Shown here: positions 27,472 to 37,021 of the stretch, piece after piece | How the letters are laid out: each line of letters starts with the position of its first letter | Position numbering within the stretch: position 1 is the first letter of the stretch | Origin: Candidatus Paraprochloron terpiosi LD05 | GTDB lineage: Bacteria; Cyanobacteriota; Cyanobacteriia; Cyanobacteriales; Prochloraceae | Length of the DNA: 64,000 nucleotides | Assembly (NCBI GenBank): GCA_018141785.1 | Contig: CP073341.1 | Span: 3,317,422 to 3,381,421 of the forward strand | Direction of reading: 5' to 3' | Made by a program: the position numbers and the translations under genes | Notes under the pieces: model-generated | The model's input: the letters and a program-made list of their open reading frames with translations, nothing else | Databases searched by the model: none | Told to the model about the DNA's origin: nothing

Positions 27472-30006
27472 TCACTCATCTTCTGCTGAGGGAGGAACCA
27501 AAGCAACAGCAGCGATCGCATCTTCCTCGTCCAACCGCTGCACCCTAACCCCCGTAGCAGTGCGAGACTGGAGGGAAATACCAGCCACTGCTTGGCGAAT
27601 AATAATTCCCCGACTGGTAACCAACATTAACTCATCATCTTGATTAACTATATGAATTGCTGCTAAGCAATCTTTTTTCCGAAAGCGAATTGCCTTAACG
27701 CCATATCCGGAGCGATTTTGCAGGCGGAATTGTCCCACGGGAACCCGCTTACCATAACCTCCAGTGGTAATGGCTAACAACCAAGGCCCCACATCCCCTT
27801 CTCCATTAACTAACTCTTCACTCTCCAGACTCTCCTCCTCTGATAAATCCTCTGCGGTGCCGATATTTGCTACAATTTGACTGGGTAAAATATCCATGCT
27901 AATCAACTGGTCATCTCCCCGCAGTTTCATGGAGCGAACCCCTCGGGTTTGCCTACGATAGGGACGCAACTGCTGATGATTTGTTTTGAAGTGAATTGCC
28001 ATACCATCCCGAGAACCGATAAGAATGCTATCTTCTTGCCGACAAAGCCTGACCCAGCGCAGTTGGTCTCCTTCGGTCAAAGAAATGGCAATCAACCCAT
28101 TAGTGCGAATCTGGCTAAATGCTGCTAGTGGAGTCTTTTTAATATATCCTTCTTGGGTGAGCATTACTAAATAATCTTCTTCGGTAAACTCTATGATAGA
28201 TACCATGGAGGTAACCTTATCCTCCTGAGAGAGAGGCAGCATTTGGACGATGGGAATGCCCCTGGCTGTGCGGGAAGCAGCCGGTATTTGATAGGCATAA
28301 ACACTATAGACCAAACCGCCATCGGTGAAGAAGAGAACGTGGTCGTGATCACAGCAAGTTAAGAAATGTTCCACTACATCATCTTCTTTAATCTTCGCTC
28401 CTGCTTTCCCACGAGTAGCACGATTTTGGGCATCAAAGGTATTGATGGCCATCCGTTTCAGGTAACCTTGTTTAGTTAACAAAATTAATGATTGCTCGTT
28501 GGCAATTAAATCCCGATCCACCAGTTCCCCTTTTGCTTGCACGAATTCGCTCCTGCGGGGAGTAGCGTGGGTTTCCTTGATTTCCAGTATTTCCGCTTCA
28601 ATAATCCCTTCGATTCTTTCCCGTCGGGCGAGAATATCCTGGAAGTCGGCGATCTGCACTTGTAACTCTTGGTGTTCTGCCTCAATTTTCTCTGCTTCTA
28701 AAGCAGTTAAGCGACGTAATTGCATTTGCAGGATTCCATCTGCTTGTACTGGGGTAAGTCCTAATTGGGTCATCAATTCAGTTTTCGCTGTGGTGGTATC
28801 GGCAGCCGAACGAATTAACTCAATCACTGCATCAAGATTCCCCAGGGCGATGAGTAAACCTTGAAGCAAGTGGTCTCTTGCTAAAGCTTTGCGCAGTTCG
28901 TATTCAGTTCTTCTGGTAATTGCTTCAACGCGAAAATCTAAGAAAACCTGAAGGAACCGCTTCAGAGTTAGTAACTGGGGTTCTTTATTCACTAAAGCCA
29001 ACATATTGGCACCAAAGTTAGCTTGGAGGGTGGTTTGCTTGTAGAGGTTATTGAGTACCACCTGAGCATAAGCATCCCGCTTCAGTTCGATTACCACCCG
29101 CATTCCATCCCGATCGCTTTCATCCCAAATGTTGGAAATCCCCTCAATACGCTTATCATTCACCAATTGGGCAATTTTTTCAATGAGGGATGCTTTGTTG
29201 GTTTGATAGGGTAACTCGGTGATAATAATTGCCTGCTTATCTGATTTGCCTAGGGATTCTATTTCTGCTACCCCCCGCATGGTAATGGAACCCCTTCCTG
29301 TGGTATAAGCATCTTTAATGCCAGCACGACCCAATATTTGTGCTCCCGTGGGAAAGTCTGGTCCCGGGATATACTTCATTAATTCCACGTCCGTAAGATC
29401 CGGGTTATGAATCAATGCTACTACCCCATCGATTAATTCTCCTAGGTTGTGGGGGGGGATATTGGTTGCCATTCCCACGGCAATGCCAGAGGAACCATTC
29501 AGGAGTAATTGGGGAATGCGAGCGGGTAAGACTGTGGGTTCTTGTTGGGAACCGTCGAAGTTATCGATAAAGTCTACGGTTTCTGACTCGATATCCCGCA
29601 GCAGAGCATTACTAGTCAGACTCTGTAAGCGGCATTCCGTGTAGCGCATTGCCGCTGGGGGGTCATTGTCCACCGACCCAAAATTACCGTGTCCCTGAAT
29701 GAGGGGGTCTCGCATGGAAAAATCCTGAGCCATGCGTACCAAAGCATCGTATACTGCTGTATCACCGTGGGGGTGATATTTACCCAATACTTCCCCCACT
29801 ACTCTGGCACATTTCCGAAAAGGGCGTTCTGGGGTTAGTCCCAACTCGTACATGGCATAGAGAATGCGGCGATGGACTGGTTTCAAACCATCCCGAGCAT
29901 CTGGCAGTGCCCGCCCGACAATCACGCTCATGGCGTATTCCAGATAAGACTGGGACATTTCGTTGCTCAGATCCGTGGGAACAATCCGCTCCTGGAGGAA
30001 GGTCAT
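27472..30006 (-). CDS. gyrA: DNA gyrase subunit A
   Basis: An 844-residue type IIA topoisomerase A subunit. It has the N-terminal breakage-reunion domain with [18 protein letters not shown], the quinolone-resistance-determining stretch [20 protein letters not shown], and the catalytic tyrosine in [11 protein letters not shown] long coiled region follows, then C-terminal beta-propeller repeats including a GyrA-box-like [12 protein letters not shown]. The box and length favour gyrase over topoisomerase IV. The enzyme introduces negative supercoils with GyrB, which is not in this window. ATG at 30006 gives the usual N-terminus. Bases 27507-27520 hold a HIP1 octamer inside the gene. Confidence 0.92.
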   Translation of the reverse strand: MTFLQERIVPTDLSNEMSQSYLEYAMSVIVGRALPDARDGLKPVHRRILYAMYELGLTPERPFRKCARVVGEVLGKYHPHGDTAVYDALVRMAQDFSMRDPLIQGHGNFGSVDNDPPAAMRYTECRLQSLTSNALLRDIESETVDFIDNFDGSQQEPTVLPARIPQLLLNGSSGIAVGMATNIPPHNLGELIDGVVALIHNPDLTDVELMKYIPGPDFPTGAQILGRAGIKDAYTTGRGSITMRGVAEIESLGKSDKQAIIITELPYQTNKASLIEKIAQLVNDKRIEGISNIWDESDRDGMRVVIELKRDAYAQVVLNNLYKQTTLQANFGANMLALVNKEPQLLTLKRFLQVFLDFRVEAITRRTEYELRKALARDHLLQGLLIALGNLDAVIELIRSAADTTTAKTELMTQLGLTPVQADGILQMQLRRLTALEAEKIEAEHQELQVQIADFQDILARRERIEGIIEAEILEIKETHATPRRSEFVQAKGELVDRDLIANEQSLILLTKQGYLKRMAINTFDAQNRATRGKAGAKIKEDDVVEHFLTCCDHDHVLFFTDGGLVYSVYAYQIPAASRTARGIPIVQMLPLSQEDKVTSMVSIIEFTEEDYLVMLTQEGYIKKTPLAAFSQIRTNGLIAISLTEGDQLRWVRLCRQEDSILIGSRDGMAIHFKTNHQQLRPYRRQTRGVRSMKLRGDDQLISMDILPSQIVANIGTAEDLSEEESLESEELVNGEGDVGPWLLAITTGGYGKRVPVGQFRLQNRSGYGVKAIRFRKKDCLAAIHIVNQDDELMLVTSRGIIIRQAVAGISLQSRTATGVRVQRLDEEDAIAAVALVPPSAEDE

Positions 30007-30120
30007 AGGGTAAAAAACTCCATTAAAATAAGAATGAGGCTAAAACAGGCCATTTTATAGTAAAATTATAACACATGATCAGTTACCTTTTACAAACCAC
30101 AAAAAACAAATAATCAAATC

Positions 30121-30993
30121 TCAATTGAGAAAGAATTCTCTCAGAGCATGATAGGTTTCTTCTGGAGCTTCTTCAGGAAGAAAATGACCGCAATTGAGAC
30201 CCCAGCCTCTTACGTTACTAGCTTTACCCCACCAAGTGGATAAAATATTGTATTTTTCACCAATCAGACTCTTTTTACTCCAAAGAACCAGTAAGGGACA
30301 ATGAATTTTTTTGGCTAGATCCCGCTGATCGTCTTCTAAATCTATAGTGGCGGCAGCACGATAGTCTTCGCAAGTACTGTGAATAGTTGCCGGATCCCTA
30401 AAATGGCGGATATACTCCCCAATAGCTTCCGGGGTAAAAACAGAAATATCTTCACTCCATTTTGTTAAATAATTGCGTAAAAAATATTCGGCATTATTAT
30501 CGATTAGCTTTTCGGGTAAAGGAGAGGGTTGAATCAAAAAAAACCAATGATAATAAGCTTCCCAAAAATACCTATCTACTTGAGCATACATTGTAGAGGT
30601 AGGAAGGATATCCAAGAGAGCAATTTTCTGAACTTTAGTGGGGCGATCTAAGACTAAACGATGAGCTACCCTTGCCCCCCGATCATGACCTACTAAGTAA
30701 AATTGGTCATAACCTAACTGAGACATGACCTCTACCTGATCCATAGCCATCACTCTTTTAGAATAATTAACATGATCCAGTTTCCCTGGGGGTTTGGAAC
30801 TATCCCCGTATCCTCTTAAGTCAGTCACTATAACTGTAAAGTCTTGCGCTAAATGGGGAGCTATTTTATGCCAGATAACGTGGGTTTGAGGATAGCCATG
30901 GAGCAGCAAAAGTGGTGGTCCTGACCCCCCTGTTTTACAGTTTATCTTGACGCTTTTCGTCGTGATTATTTGCTGTTTAAAGTCGGGAAACAT
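30121..30993 (-). CDS. Alpha/beta hydrolase, fluoroacetate/haloacetate dehalogenase-like
   Basis: A 290-residue alpha/beta hydrolase very like fluoroacetate dehalogenases. Visible family positions: oxyanion region LLLHGYPQTHVIW; nucleophile aspartate in VGHDRGARVAHR, with both arginines that hold the carboxylate; the acid in LLDILPT; the halide-pocket His-Trp in YYHWFFLIQP and Tyr in CEDYRAAA; and the catalytic histidine in CGHFLPEEAPEE. These are the residues reported as essential for C-F bond cleavage in the characterised bacterial enzyme. Family membership is strong; the natural substrate is inferred. The gene is divergent from the HDAC-family gene, 47 bases away. Confidence 0.8.
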   Translation of the reverse strand: MFPDFKQQIITTKSVKINCKTGGSGPPLLLLHGYPQTHVIWHKIAPHLAQDFTVIVTDLRGYGDSSKPPGKLDHVNYSKRVMAMDQVEVMSQLGYDQFYLVGHDRGARVAHRLVLDRPTKVQKIALLDILPTSTMYAQVDRYFWEAYYHWFFLIQPSPLPEKLIDNNAEYFLRNYLTKWSEDISVFTPEAIGEYIRHFRDPATIHSTCEDYRAAATIDLEDDQRDLAKKIHCPLLVLWSKKSLIGEKYNILSTWWGKASNVRGWGLNCGHFLPEEAPEETYHALREFFLN

Positions 30994-31040
30994 ATATATA
31001 TAATTATATTAGTCTAAATATTCAGAATTTTGGCTGCTAT

Positions 31041-31970
31041 ATGTTGACTATTATATATTCAGACGAGTTTCTCGAACACGATAACGGTCCTTTGCACCCT
31101 GAAAGACCGGAACGCCTTACCGCCATTGTGGAGGCATTAAGAACTGCACCTTGGGCGTCCCGACTGGATTGGCAAGTTCCCACCCCTTGCGCCACAAGGG
31201 ATGTGCTCCCCTTAATCCAAGAAATCCACAGTCAGGAATACGTGGAACGGGTAAGGCAGATTGCTTCGTCTGGTGGGGGGGCTTTGGATCTGGATACCCC
31301 TGTTTCTCTCAGGAGTTTCGATATTGCTATCCTTAATGTCAGTGCTTGGCTCGATGGAGTGGATCGAGTATTAGAAACGGACTATTCGGCTTTTGTCTTG
31401 ACTCGTCCTCCCGGTCATCATGCTACTAAAGAAAGGGGGATGGGATTTTGTCTCTTTTCTAATGCAGCTATCGCCGCTCACTACGCCTTGAGAAAACCGA
31501 AAATTCAACGGGTGGCTATTCTGGACTGGGATGTGCATCATGGTAACGGTACGGAAGCTATTGTAGCCAATAATCCCCAAATTGCCTACTGTTCTCTGCA
31601 TCAGTATCCTTGTTATCCTGGCACTGGAGGGAAGAGCAATGGCAATATTCTCAATTTACCCATGGCGAGGGGCAGTACTTTAACTGAGTACCAGCCCGCA
31701 TTTACCGAAAAAGTTGTTCCCTTCTTAACAGACTTTCAACCAGATTTGTTAATTGTCAGCGCGGGTTACGATGCCAATCATGATGACTCTCTCGCGTCAA
31801 TTTCCTTACAACCTTCCGATTTCGGCGTATTTACGGATTATTGCCTTCAGGTAAAGTGCCCCATTCTCTTTGGTTTGGAAGGAGGTTATGATTTGAATTC
31901 CTTGGCGCGATCAGTGATGGCGACTATTGAAACAGTGCTCAGTAACCAGTTACCAGTGTTTATTAAATAA
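31041..31970 (+). CDS. Histone deacetylase-family protein
   Basis: A 309-residue zinc hydrolase of the arginase/deacetylase fold. It has the tandem histidines in TRPPGHHATKERGMGFCLFSN, metal ligands in LDWDVHHGNGT and SAGYDANHDD, and the catalytic tyrosine in GLEGGYDLNSLA. Bacterial relatives remove acetyl groups from polyamines, acetoin-pathway proteins or small amides; the substrate here cannot be told. The last codons (LSNQLPV) are made of a dispersed CAGTAACCAGTTACCAGT repeat, so the C-terminus may have been extended by a repeat insertion. Confidence 0.87.
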   Translation: MLTIIYSDEFLEHDNGPLHPERPERLTAIVEALRTAPWASRLDWQVPTPCATRDVLPLIQEIHSQEYVERVRQIASSGGGALDLDTPVSLRSFDIAILNVSAWLDGVDRVLETDYSAFVLTRPPGHHATKERGMGFCLFSNAAIAAHYALRKPKIQRVAILDWDVHHGNGTEAIVANNPQIAYCSLHQYPCYPGTGGKSNGNILNLPMARGSTLTEYQPAFTEKVVPFLTDFQPDLLIVSAGYDANHDDSLASISLQPSDFGVFTDYCLQVKCPILFGLEGGYDLNSLARSVMATIETVLSNQLPVFIK

Positions 31971-32005
31971 ATAACTTATGATTAGTATTACTAAGCTATA
32001 ATTAT

Positions 32006-32025
32006 CCCTGCCGAGAGGGGCAGGG
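32006..32025. terminator. Bidirectional terminator-like hairpin
   Basis: Stem CCCTGCC (32006-32012) / GGCAGGG (32019-32025) with a 6-base loop. It is followed on the plus strand by an AT-rich run (TTATATTTTTTG) and preceded by AT-rich sequence on the other side. It lies between the HDAC-family gene (+) and petL (-), which converge, so it can serve both. Confidence 0.55.
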
Positions 32026-32043
32026 TAGGGGTTATATTTTTTG

Positions 32044-32136
32044 TTAAATCAGTTTAATGGCACGGAAGCTAAAATAGAGAGTGAGGGCGATCGCGCTCAA
32101 ACCGATTAAAATGCCTATATAAGTGATTACAGCCAT
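32044..32136 (-). CDS. petL: Cytochrome b6f complex subunit PetL
   Basis: A 30-residue membrane peptide. It is one hydrophobic helix beginning MAVITYIGILIGLSAIALTL and ending FRAIKLI. The length, the single helix and the (R/K).I(K/R)LI end match plastid and cyanobacterial PetL, a peripheral helix that stabilises the b6f dimer in thylakoids. A strong ribosome-binding site (GGAGGAG) lies 8 bases upstream of the ATG. A HIP1 octamer falls within the gene. It stands alone and is divergent from aroB, 83 bases away. Confidence 0.72.
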   Translation of the reverse strand: MAVITYIGILIGLSAIALTLYFSFRAIKLI

Positions 32137-32219
32137 CAAAATTTCTCCTCCATCATTCTTGTTTATTTCTGCTATTATACTGCTTCTGATATATTTACTA
32201 TAGCAGATAAATCCAAATT

Positions 32220-33338
32220 ATGCAATCTCTTATACCCGTCAATTTACCTCAAAACTCTTACGATATAGCTATAGCTCCCTATAGTCTCCACCAACTGGGG
32301 AAGAAGGTGAAGGAATTGGACTTAGGTAAAAAAGTACTACTGGTCTCCAATCCGAACATTTTCAACCTTTACGGCAAAACTGCTGTTACTTCCCTGGAAA
32401 CTGCTGGTTTTGAGGTCTGGGTCCATCTTATACCCGATGGAGAACGGTACAAAACCCTGGACCAAATCTTCAATATCTATGATACCGCCTTGGGGAACTA
32501 TTTAGAACGGTCTTCAACTTTAGTCGCTTTAGGGGGTGGGGTTATTGGGGACATGACTGGTTTTGCTGCTGCTACCTGGTTGCGAGGGATTAACTTTGTT
32601 CAAGTTCCCACCTCTCTTCTGGCTATGGTGGATGCTTCTATTGGGGGGAAAACGGGGGTAAATCATCCTCAAGGCAAAAACCTGATTGGTGCTTTCCATC
32701 AACCGCGATTAGTATTAATCGATCCTTTGTTGTTGCAAACCCTCTCACCTAGGGAGTTTCGGGCGGGAATGGCAGAAGTAATTAAATATGGGGTTATTTG
32801 GGATGAGGATTTATTTGTTCAGTTAGAAACAGCAGATAGAATTGATAGCTTTTCTGCTCTGAAAGAAGAGTTGCTGCAAACTATTTTAACTCGTTCTTGT
32901 CAAGCGAAGGCTGAGGTAGTGAGTAAAGATGAGAAAGAAGGGGGATTGCGAGCTATTCTCAACTACGGGCATACGGTGGGACATGCTGTGGAAAGTTTGA
33001 CGGGATATGAACAAGTTCTCCATGGGGAAGGAGTAGGGATAGGGATGGCGATTGCGGGAGAAATTGCTGCTGCCATGGGGTTTTGGACTCCAAAAGAGAT
33101 GGAACGACAGCAAAATCTGATTACTAAAACTGGTTTACCCATTCAGTTACCATCTATCTTAGATGTAGAAGCTATTCTGGAGACTCTGAAAAGTGATAAG
33201 AAGGTAAAAGCTGGGAAAGTTAGATTTGTTTTGCCTAAAGCTATAGGGAATGTTACTATTACTGATGAAGTACCCTCGGATATCCTTCGTCAAGTGCTAC
33301 AATCAAAATTATCTCGCACTGAATGCCTAAAAATCTAG
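32220..33338 (+). CDS. aroB: 3-dehydroquinate synthase
   Basis: A 372-residue enzyme of the shikimate pathway, converting DAHP to 3-dehydroquinate with NAD and a metal ion. Diagnostic motifs: [41 protein letters not shown], the metal-ligand regions [22 protein letters not shown] and [10 protein letters not shown]. The length is typical. The final codons (RTECLKI) form one arm of a 12-bp inverted repeat that probably ends transcription. Confidence 0.95.
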   Translation: MQSLIPVNLPQNSYDIAIAPYSLHQLGKKVKELDLGKKVLLVSNPNIFNLYGKTAVTSLETAGFEVWVHLIPDGERYKTLDQIFNIYDTALGNYLERSSTLVALGGGVIGDMTGFAAATWLRGINFVQVPTSLLAMVDASIGGKTGVNHPQGKNLIGAFHQPRLVLIDPLLLQTLSPREFRAGMAEVIKYGVIWDEDLFVQLETADRIDSFSALKEELLQTILTRSCQAKAEVVSKDEKEGGLRAILNYGHTVGHAVESLTGYEQVLHGEGVGIGMAIAGEIAAAMGFWTPKEMERQQNLITKTGLPIQLPSILDVEAILETLKSDKKVKAGKVRFVLPKAIGNVTITDEVPSDILRQVLQSKLSRTECLKI

Positions 33339-33371
33339 GTACTTTACCCCATAGTCTAAAAGGCATTCAGT
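33317..33371. repeat. 12-bp inverted repeat over the aroB stop
   Basis: CACTGAATGCCT (33317-33328) and AGGCATTCAGTG (33360-33371) are perfect inverted copies separated by 31 bases. The left arm is inside the aroB coding sequence; the stop codon lies in the loop. It could fold as a terminator or mRNA-stabilising stem, or be the trace of an element with terminal inverted repeats. No U-run follows directly. Confidence 0.6.
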
Positions 33372-33431
33372 GTCTAATTCCACACACTTGGGCAGGAAAA
33401 TTCCTTACTTGACATTTGAGGGAAAGTTTTC

Positions 33432-34105
33432 ATGAACAAAACTCTGATCGCCTTACAGTATAGTCTCAAACTGTGTGCAGTTTTACCCATTTGCGCAGCC
33501 AGCCAATTATTACTGATTATTACTGACAAAACCTGCCACTGCTCTTACTTTCAACTTAAGTTGGCGCAGCGATGCCCCCGGAGCGACTTTGATTCGAGGG
33601 TCAGGGACTCATTCCCTGACGGGGACAATAGATATAAATGTGTCGCGTGGGGAAAATTTTACTGTAAATGATTTGTCAAACATAAATTTAATTTTAGCTG
33701 ATAATGGAAGTGTTCCAAATATGCTAAACTTAACCTCTATCAATTTTACTTCACATACACCGGTATTTAAAGGTAGAATAAATGATGATGGGACTGTGAA
33801 CTTTCTTAATAACAACGTATCTATAGATTTCTTGCCAAGTAGCCAAAATGCTTCATTAGGCATACTTTATTTCAACTATCAGAATTGCTTTGCCGCAACC
33901 TGGCTTTAACTATGAGGTAGTTTTAAGTTATGATGGAGTGACTAGTACTAGTCCACAGTTTAACTATGATAATGCTCAAGATTTCCTAAACTCCTTCGTA
34001 CTAACACAAGTACCCTTCGAGACATCCTCCTATCTACCCATAGGTTTCTTAGGCCTAGTGGTAGGGATAAATCACCTGAAGAAGTGGAAAAACAAGAAAA
34101 AGTAA
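33432..34105 (+). pseudogene. PFE-CTERM-type secreted protein, copy 1 (frameshifted)
   Basis: A small secreted-protein gene spread over three frames: 33432 onward (signal peptide), 33589-33909 (middle, LTGTIDINVSRGENFTVNDL) and 33890-34105 (end). The first shift follows a near-duplication, ATTACTGATTATTACTGA, just after the signal peptide; the second lies near 33890. The C-terminus reads VPFETSSYLPIGFLGLVVG, then a lysine-rich end, a cyanobacterial exosortase-type sorting signal (PFE motif, hydrophobic helix, basic tail). A paralogue at 35894 has nearly the same ending. No function is assigned. As read it cannot make a complete protein. Confidence 0.65.
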
Positions 34106-34268
34106 TCATTGAGGGAAGAAAACTAACTCTCCTAAACAATTGGTTGACGGAGAGTTATTCGTGCACTTTTGTGAAACTTATCCTCAAAAGAAACAACAGC
34201 TTGCCAAAACTCTTACAAATAGCCAAAATCATCGATACCATCATTATCCAGAACTAGAGGACAAAAAG

Positions 34269-35045
34269 ATGGCCACTTTAACAGCAAAACACCAGATTAC
34301 CTGGGAAAAGCTACCCGAAGACTTTATTTTATCGGACGATACCGTTACCAATATTAATCAGCCTGCTCTAGCAGCAGCTCTCACTGATAGCTTAGAAGCA
34401 GGAGGTATAGTAACCCCTAAAACCCTCACAATAACCAATTACGGCATTTGTGCCACCCTCAATGGCAAAACGGTGGTGAAAGCACCAGACTGGGGTTACA
34501 TAGCCAATATTAGCATCACTCGTGAAGAAGTCATTCGCAGTTATACTCCCCAGTTGCAAGGAGAAATACCCACAATAGTGATGGAGTTTCTCTCTGATAC
34601 TGAGGGAGGGGAATACTCCACCAAACCAACTTATCCTCCCGGGAAGTGGTTCTTCTACGAACAAGTGTTGCAAGTGCCCTATTATGCTATTTTTGAATCC
34701 AGAGAAGGTGCTTTAGAAGTTTATCTTTTAGATAAATGGAAACAATATCAACTGCAAAAGCCAGATAACAACGGACGTTATTGGATAGAAGGGATGCGCT
34801 TATACCTAGGAGTTTGGGAAGGAACCAGAGAACGTCGAACGGGGTACTGGTTACGTTGGTGGAACGAAGACGGGGAATTGTTATTGTGGAGTTTGGAGAA
34901 AGCTGAACGAGAACGAGGGCGAGCTGAGGAAGAAAAGCAACGAGCTGATCGCTTGCTGCAACAACTTCGAGCTGCTGGACTGGAACCAGAAAAATCTGGC
35001 AACCAAAGAGTTACCAGTTTAATGAGGAGACAAAACAATGATTAA
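34269..35045 (+). CDS. Uma2 family (DUF820) endonuclease-like protein
   Basis: A Uma2-type protein, a restriction-endonuclease-fold family greatly expanded in cyanobacteria. It contains VKAPDWGYIANISI (the P-D acidic motif), PTIVMEFLSDTEGGEYS (the E-x-x-S region) and KWFFYEQVLQVPYYAIFES. A basic coiled C-terminus follows (EKAERERGRAEEEKQRADRL), typical of the family. ATG 34269 after GAGG is preferred to the longer frame from 34140, whose extra residues come from a duplicated copy of the dctQ 5' region (34200-34240). The family's cellular role is unknown. Confidence 0.72.
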   Translation: MATLTAKHQITWEKLPEDFILSDDTVTNINQPALAAALTDSLEAGGIVTPKTLTITNYGICATLNGKTVVKAPDWGYIANISITREEVIRSYTPQLQGEIPTIVMEFLSDTEGGEYSTKPTYPPGKWFFYEQVLQVPYYAIFESREGALEVYLLDKWKQYQLQKPDNNGRYWIEGMRLYLGVWEGTRERRTGYWLRWWNEDGELLLWSLEKAERERGRAEEEKQRADRLLQQLRAAGLEPEKSGNQRVTSLMRRQNND

Positions 35046-35514
35046 ATGCAATAAATTCTTAGCCACAGTCTTTTCGGTTACCCTATTATTGGGGAATTGC
35101 CCTAAGGCGAAGGCGACCCCCCCCTATGAGCAGATCCAGGACGAACTCAGCAAGAATTGCGTGAGGAATTTTTATAAAGAGCTTAACAGTGCTGAGCGAT
35201 TACTGGTTAGCCAGAGTGAAGGAATAGAACCAATAATTATCCCATATTGTCAACTGATTTGTGCTCTAATATCATCAAATGTTTCTAATTTTTCTATCGA
35301 GACAGTATATGTGGATTTAAGCCAGGAATTTTTTGAAGGTGTAAAAAGTAGCATCCCAGATAATCGTCCTTTTTTGCAGGAAGAATGGCAAGATTTTAGT
35401 AATTCTTTTAGCTATGCTATAATTGCCGCAGGAGTGAATACCTATTGTCCCAGGTACCAGCAAGACTTGGAAAACCTGAAAACCAGGCTAGAAGAAGAAA
35501 TGGAAGGAATTTAG
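35038..35514 (+). CDS. Hypothetical exported protein
   Basis: A 158-residue protein of unrecognised family. The N-terminus MIKCNKFLATVFSVTLLLGN followed by CPKAKAT looks like a signal peptide, possibly with a processing site after AKA. The mature part has several cysteines (residues about 19, 41, 71, 75, 138) and an acidic C-terminus. Its ATG overlaps the end of the Uma2-type gene by 8 bases, suggesting translational coupling. Confidence 0.5.
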   Translation: MIKCNKFLATVFSVTLLLGNCPKAKATPPYEQIQDELSKNCVRNFYKELNSAERLLVSQSEGIEPIIIPYCQLICALISSNVSNFSIETVYVDLSQEFFEGVKSSIPDNRPFLQEEWQDFSNSFSYAIIAAGVNTYCPRYQQDLENLKTRLEEEMEGI

Positions 35515-35611
35515 TTAATTATATCCCTCGATGAATACTTTCATGATAGGATAGATTAAGAGAGAAATCTTATATCTCTCTCGGTTTCCTATATTAAAAG
35601 GATAAAACAGT

Positions 35612-35784
35612 ATGACAGAAATTATTTTTTTAGTTGAAAACGATCCAGAAGGCGGATATGTTGCTAAGGCGGCTAACACCATTCCCGAACTACGAGAAAT
35701 GCTCAGAGATGCTATTCTGTGTTATTATCCTGCCCAAAACTCATTCGTTTACATATTGTGCATGACGAGATAATTGCTGCATGA
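35612..35784 (+). pseudogene. HicB-like antitoxin remnant
   Basis: The start MTEIIFLVENDPEGGYVAKA is typical of HicB/UPF0150 antitoxins. The middle is shortened (ANTIPELREMLRDAI), and the frame shifts before the conserved end, which survives in another frame as KLIRLHIVHDEIIAA with stop TGA 35782-35784. The ATG of the following HicA-like remnant overlaps that stop, the normal hicB-hicA arrangement of this type. It is probably non-functional. Confidence 0.6.
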
Positions 35785-35861
35785 AGTTGCCCAGAGACTT
35801 ATCCGGCGAATACTTGGCTAAAGCTAAGGAAACGACAGCTTGCCAAAATTCTTACAAATAG
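35781..35861 (+). pseudogene. HicA-like toxin remnant
   Basis: ATG 35781 opens MKLPRDLSGEYLAKA, the standard beginning of HicA mRNA interferases, whose catalytic histidine would lie about 25 residues on. After KAKETTA the sequence switches to the repeated stretch CTTGCCAAAATTCTTACAAATAGC (shared with 34200 and with the dctQ start) and stops. The toxin core is therefore missing. Confidence 0.55.
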
Positions 35862-35893
35862 CTAAAATCAAGGAAAATCAGGAGAAGATTCTC

Positions 35894-36468
35894 ATGAAAA
35901 AAACTCTTTTAGCAGCCCTAATAGCAGGGAGTCAATTATTACTGATAAAACCTGCCACTGCTATCACTTTCAATTTCAGTTGGACTTCTGAAGCCGAAGG
36001 TTTGTCTATTGTTGGGGGAAGTAGTGTAGTTCATAGGGCGACGGGAACGATAGATATTGATGTGATGCGTGGGCAAGATTTTACTGCTTCTGATGTTACT
36101 AGCTTAGATATAACTGTGACAGATGGCACTAATAGTGTTGAGCTTAGTGGAGAAAATACTACCTTGGATATGGCAGGTACACTAACAAAAAATAGAGTAA
36201 GCATAACAGTTTTAACTTAAGCGGGAATGACACTTTTTTTGGGTGTTCACTCTTTCCTTGTATTCGTTCAATATTTGGAAATGATTTGGAAATACAGTAT
36301 AATGATTCAATATTAGTAGAGATAAACGCCGATACACAAGAAAATCTCCGAAACTCCTTCGTACTAACAGAAGTACCCTTCGAGACATCCTCCTATCTAC
36401 CCATAGGTTTCTTAGACCTAGTGGTAGGGATAAATCACCTGAAGAAGTGGAAAAACAAGAAAAAGTAA
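35894..36468 (+). pseudogene. PFE-CTERM-type secreted protein, copy 2 (frameshifted)
   Basis: Paralogue of the gene at 33432. ATG 35894, preceded by GGAGAAG, starts MKKTLLAALIAGSQLLLIKP with a clear signal peptide (cut probably after ATA). The body shares (G)TGTIDI(D/N)V.RG..FT with copy 1. The frame stops at 36218-36220; the C-terminal part continues in another frame from about 36286 to 36468 (NSFVLTEVPFETSSYLPIGF and a basic tail). The sorting signal is nearly identical in DNA to that of copy 1, and so are the 25 bases that follow both genes. Confidence 0.62.
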
Positions 36469-36490
36469 TCATTGAGGGAAGAAAACTAAC

Positions 36491-37021
36491 TTGCCAAAAC
36501 TCTTACAAATAGCCAAAATCATCGATACCATCAACCAATGGATCGGACGTCTCACCTCCTGGTTAATCTTAATCATGGTCTTAGTAGGAACGTGGAACGT
36601 AGTGGGAAGATATGTGGGGCGTTTCATCGGCCAAAACCTCACCTCCAACGGATTAATTGAGGTTCAGTGGTACTTATTCGACCTCGTATTCCTCCTCGCT
36701 GCTGCCTATGTGCTGAAACAGGACAGTCATGTGCGAGTAGATATCTTCTACAAGGGTTGGGGAACTAAAGGCAAAGCCTTAGGGAACCTCCTGGGCACCA
36801 TCTTTTTCCTCATTCCCTTTTCTGCTATGGTGATTTATTATTCCTGGGGAACCATTATTAACTCTTGGAAGATATTGGAACAGTCTCCGGATCCTGGGGG
36901 GCTGCCTCGCTATCCCATCAAGTCCATGATTATTCTCAGTTTTGCCTTGCTTATTCTCCAAGGAATAGCGGAAGTGATTAAAAATTGGGCCATTTTGCAG
37001 GAGGAACCCCATGACTTCTGA
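36491..37021 (+). CDS. dctQ: TRAP transporter small membrane subunit
   Basis: A 176-residue protein with four hydrophobic segments, including [19 protein letters not shown] and [20 protein letters not shown]. The motif EVQWYLFD and the (D/S)HVRVDIFY loop are typical of DctQ. It partners the large subunit DctM, overlapping it by 11 bases, for sodium-driven uptake of organic acids or related solutes. The only suitable start is TTG 36491 ([14 protein letters not shown]). Partial copies of this 5' region occur at 34200 and 35839. No solute-binding DctP gene is present nearby. Confidence 0.85.
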   Translation: MPKLLQIAKIIDTINQWIGRLTSWLILIMVLVGTWNVVGRYVGRFIGQNLTSNGLIEVQWYLFDLVFLLAAAYVLKQDSHVRVDIFYKGWGTKGKALGNLLGTIFFLIPFSAMVIYYSWGTIINSWKILEQSPDPGGLPRYPIKSMIILSFALLILQGIAEVIKNWAILQEEPHDF

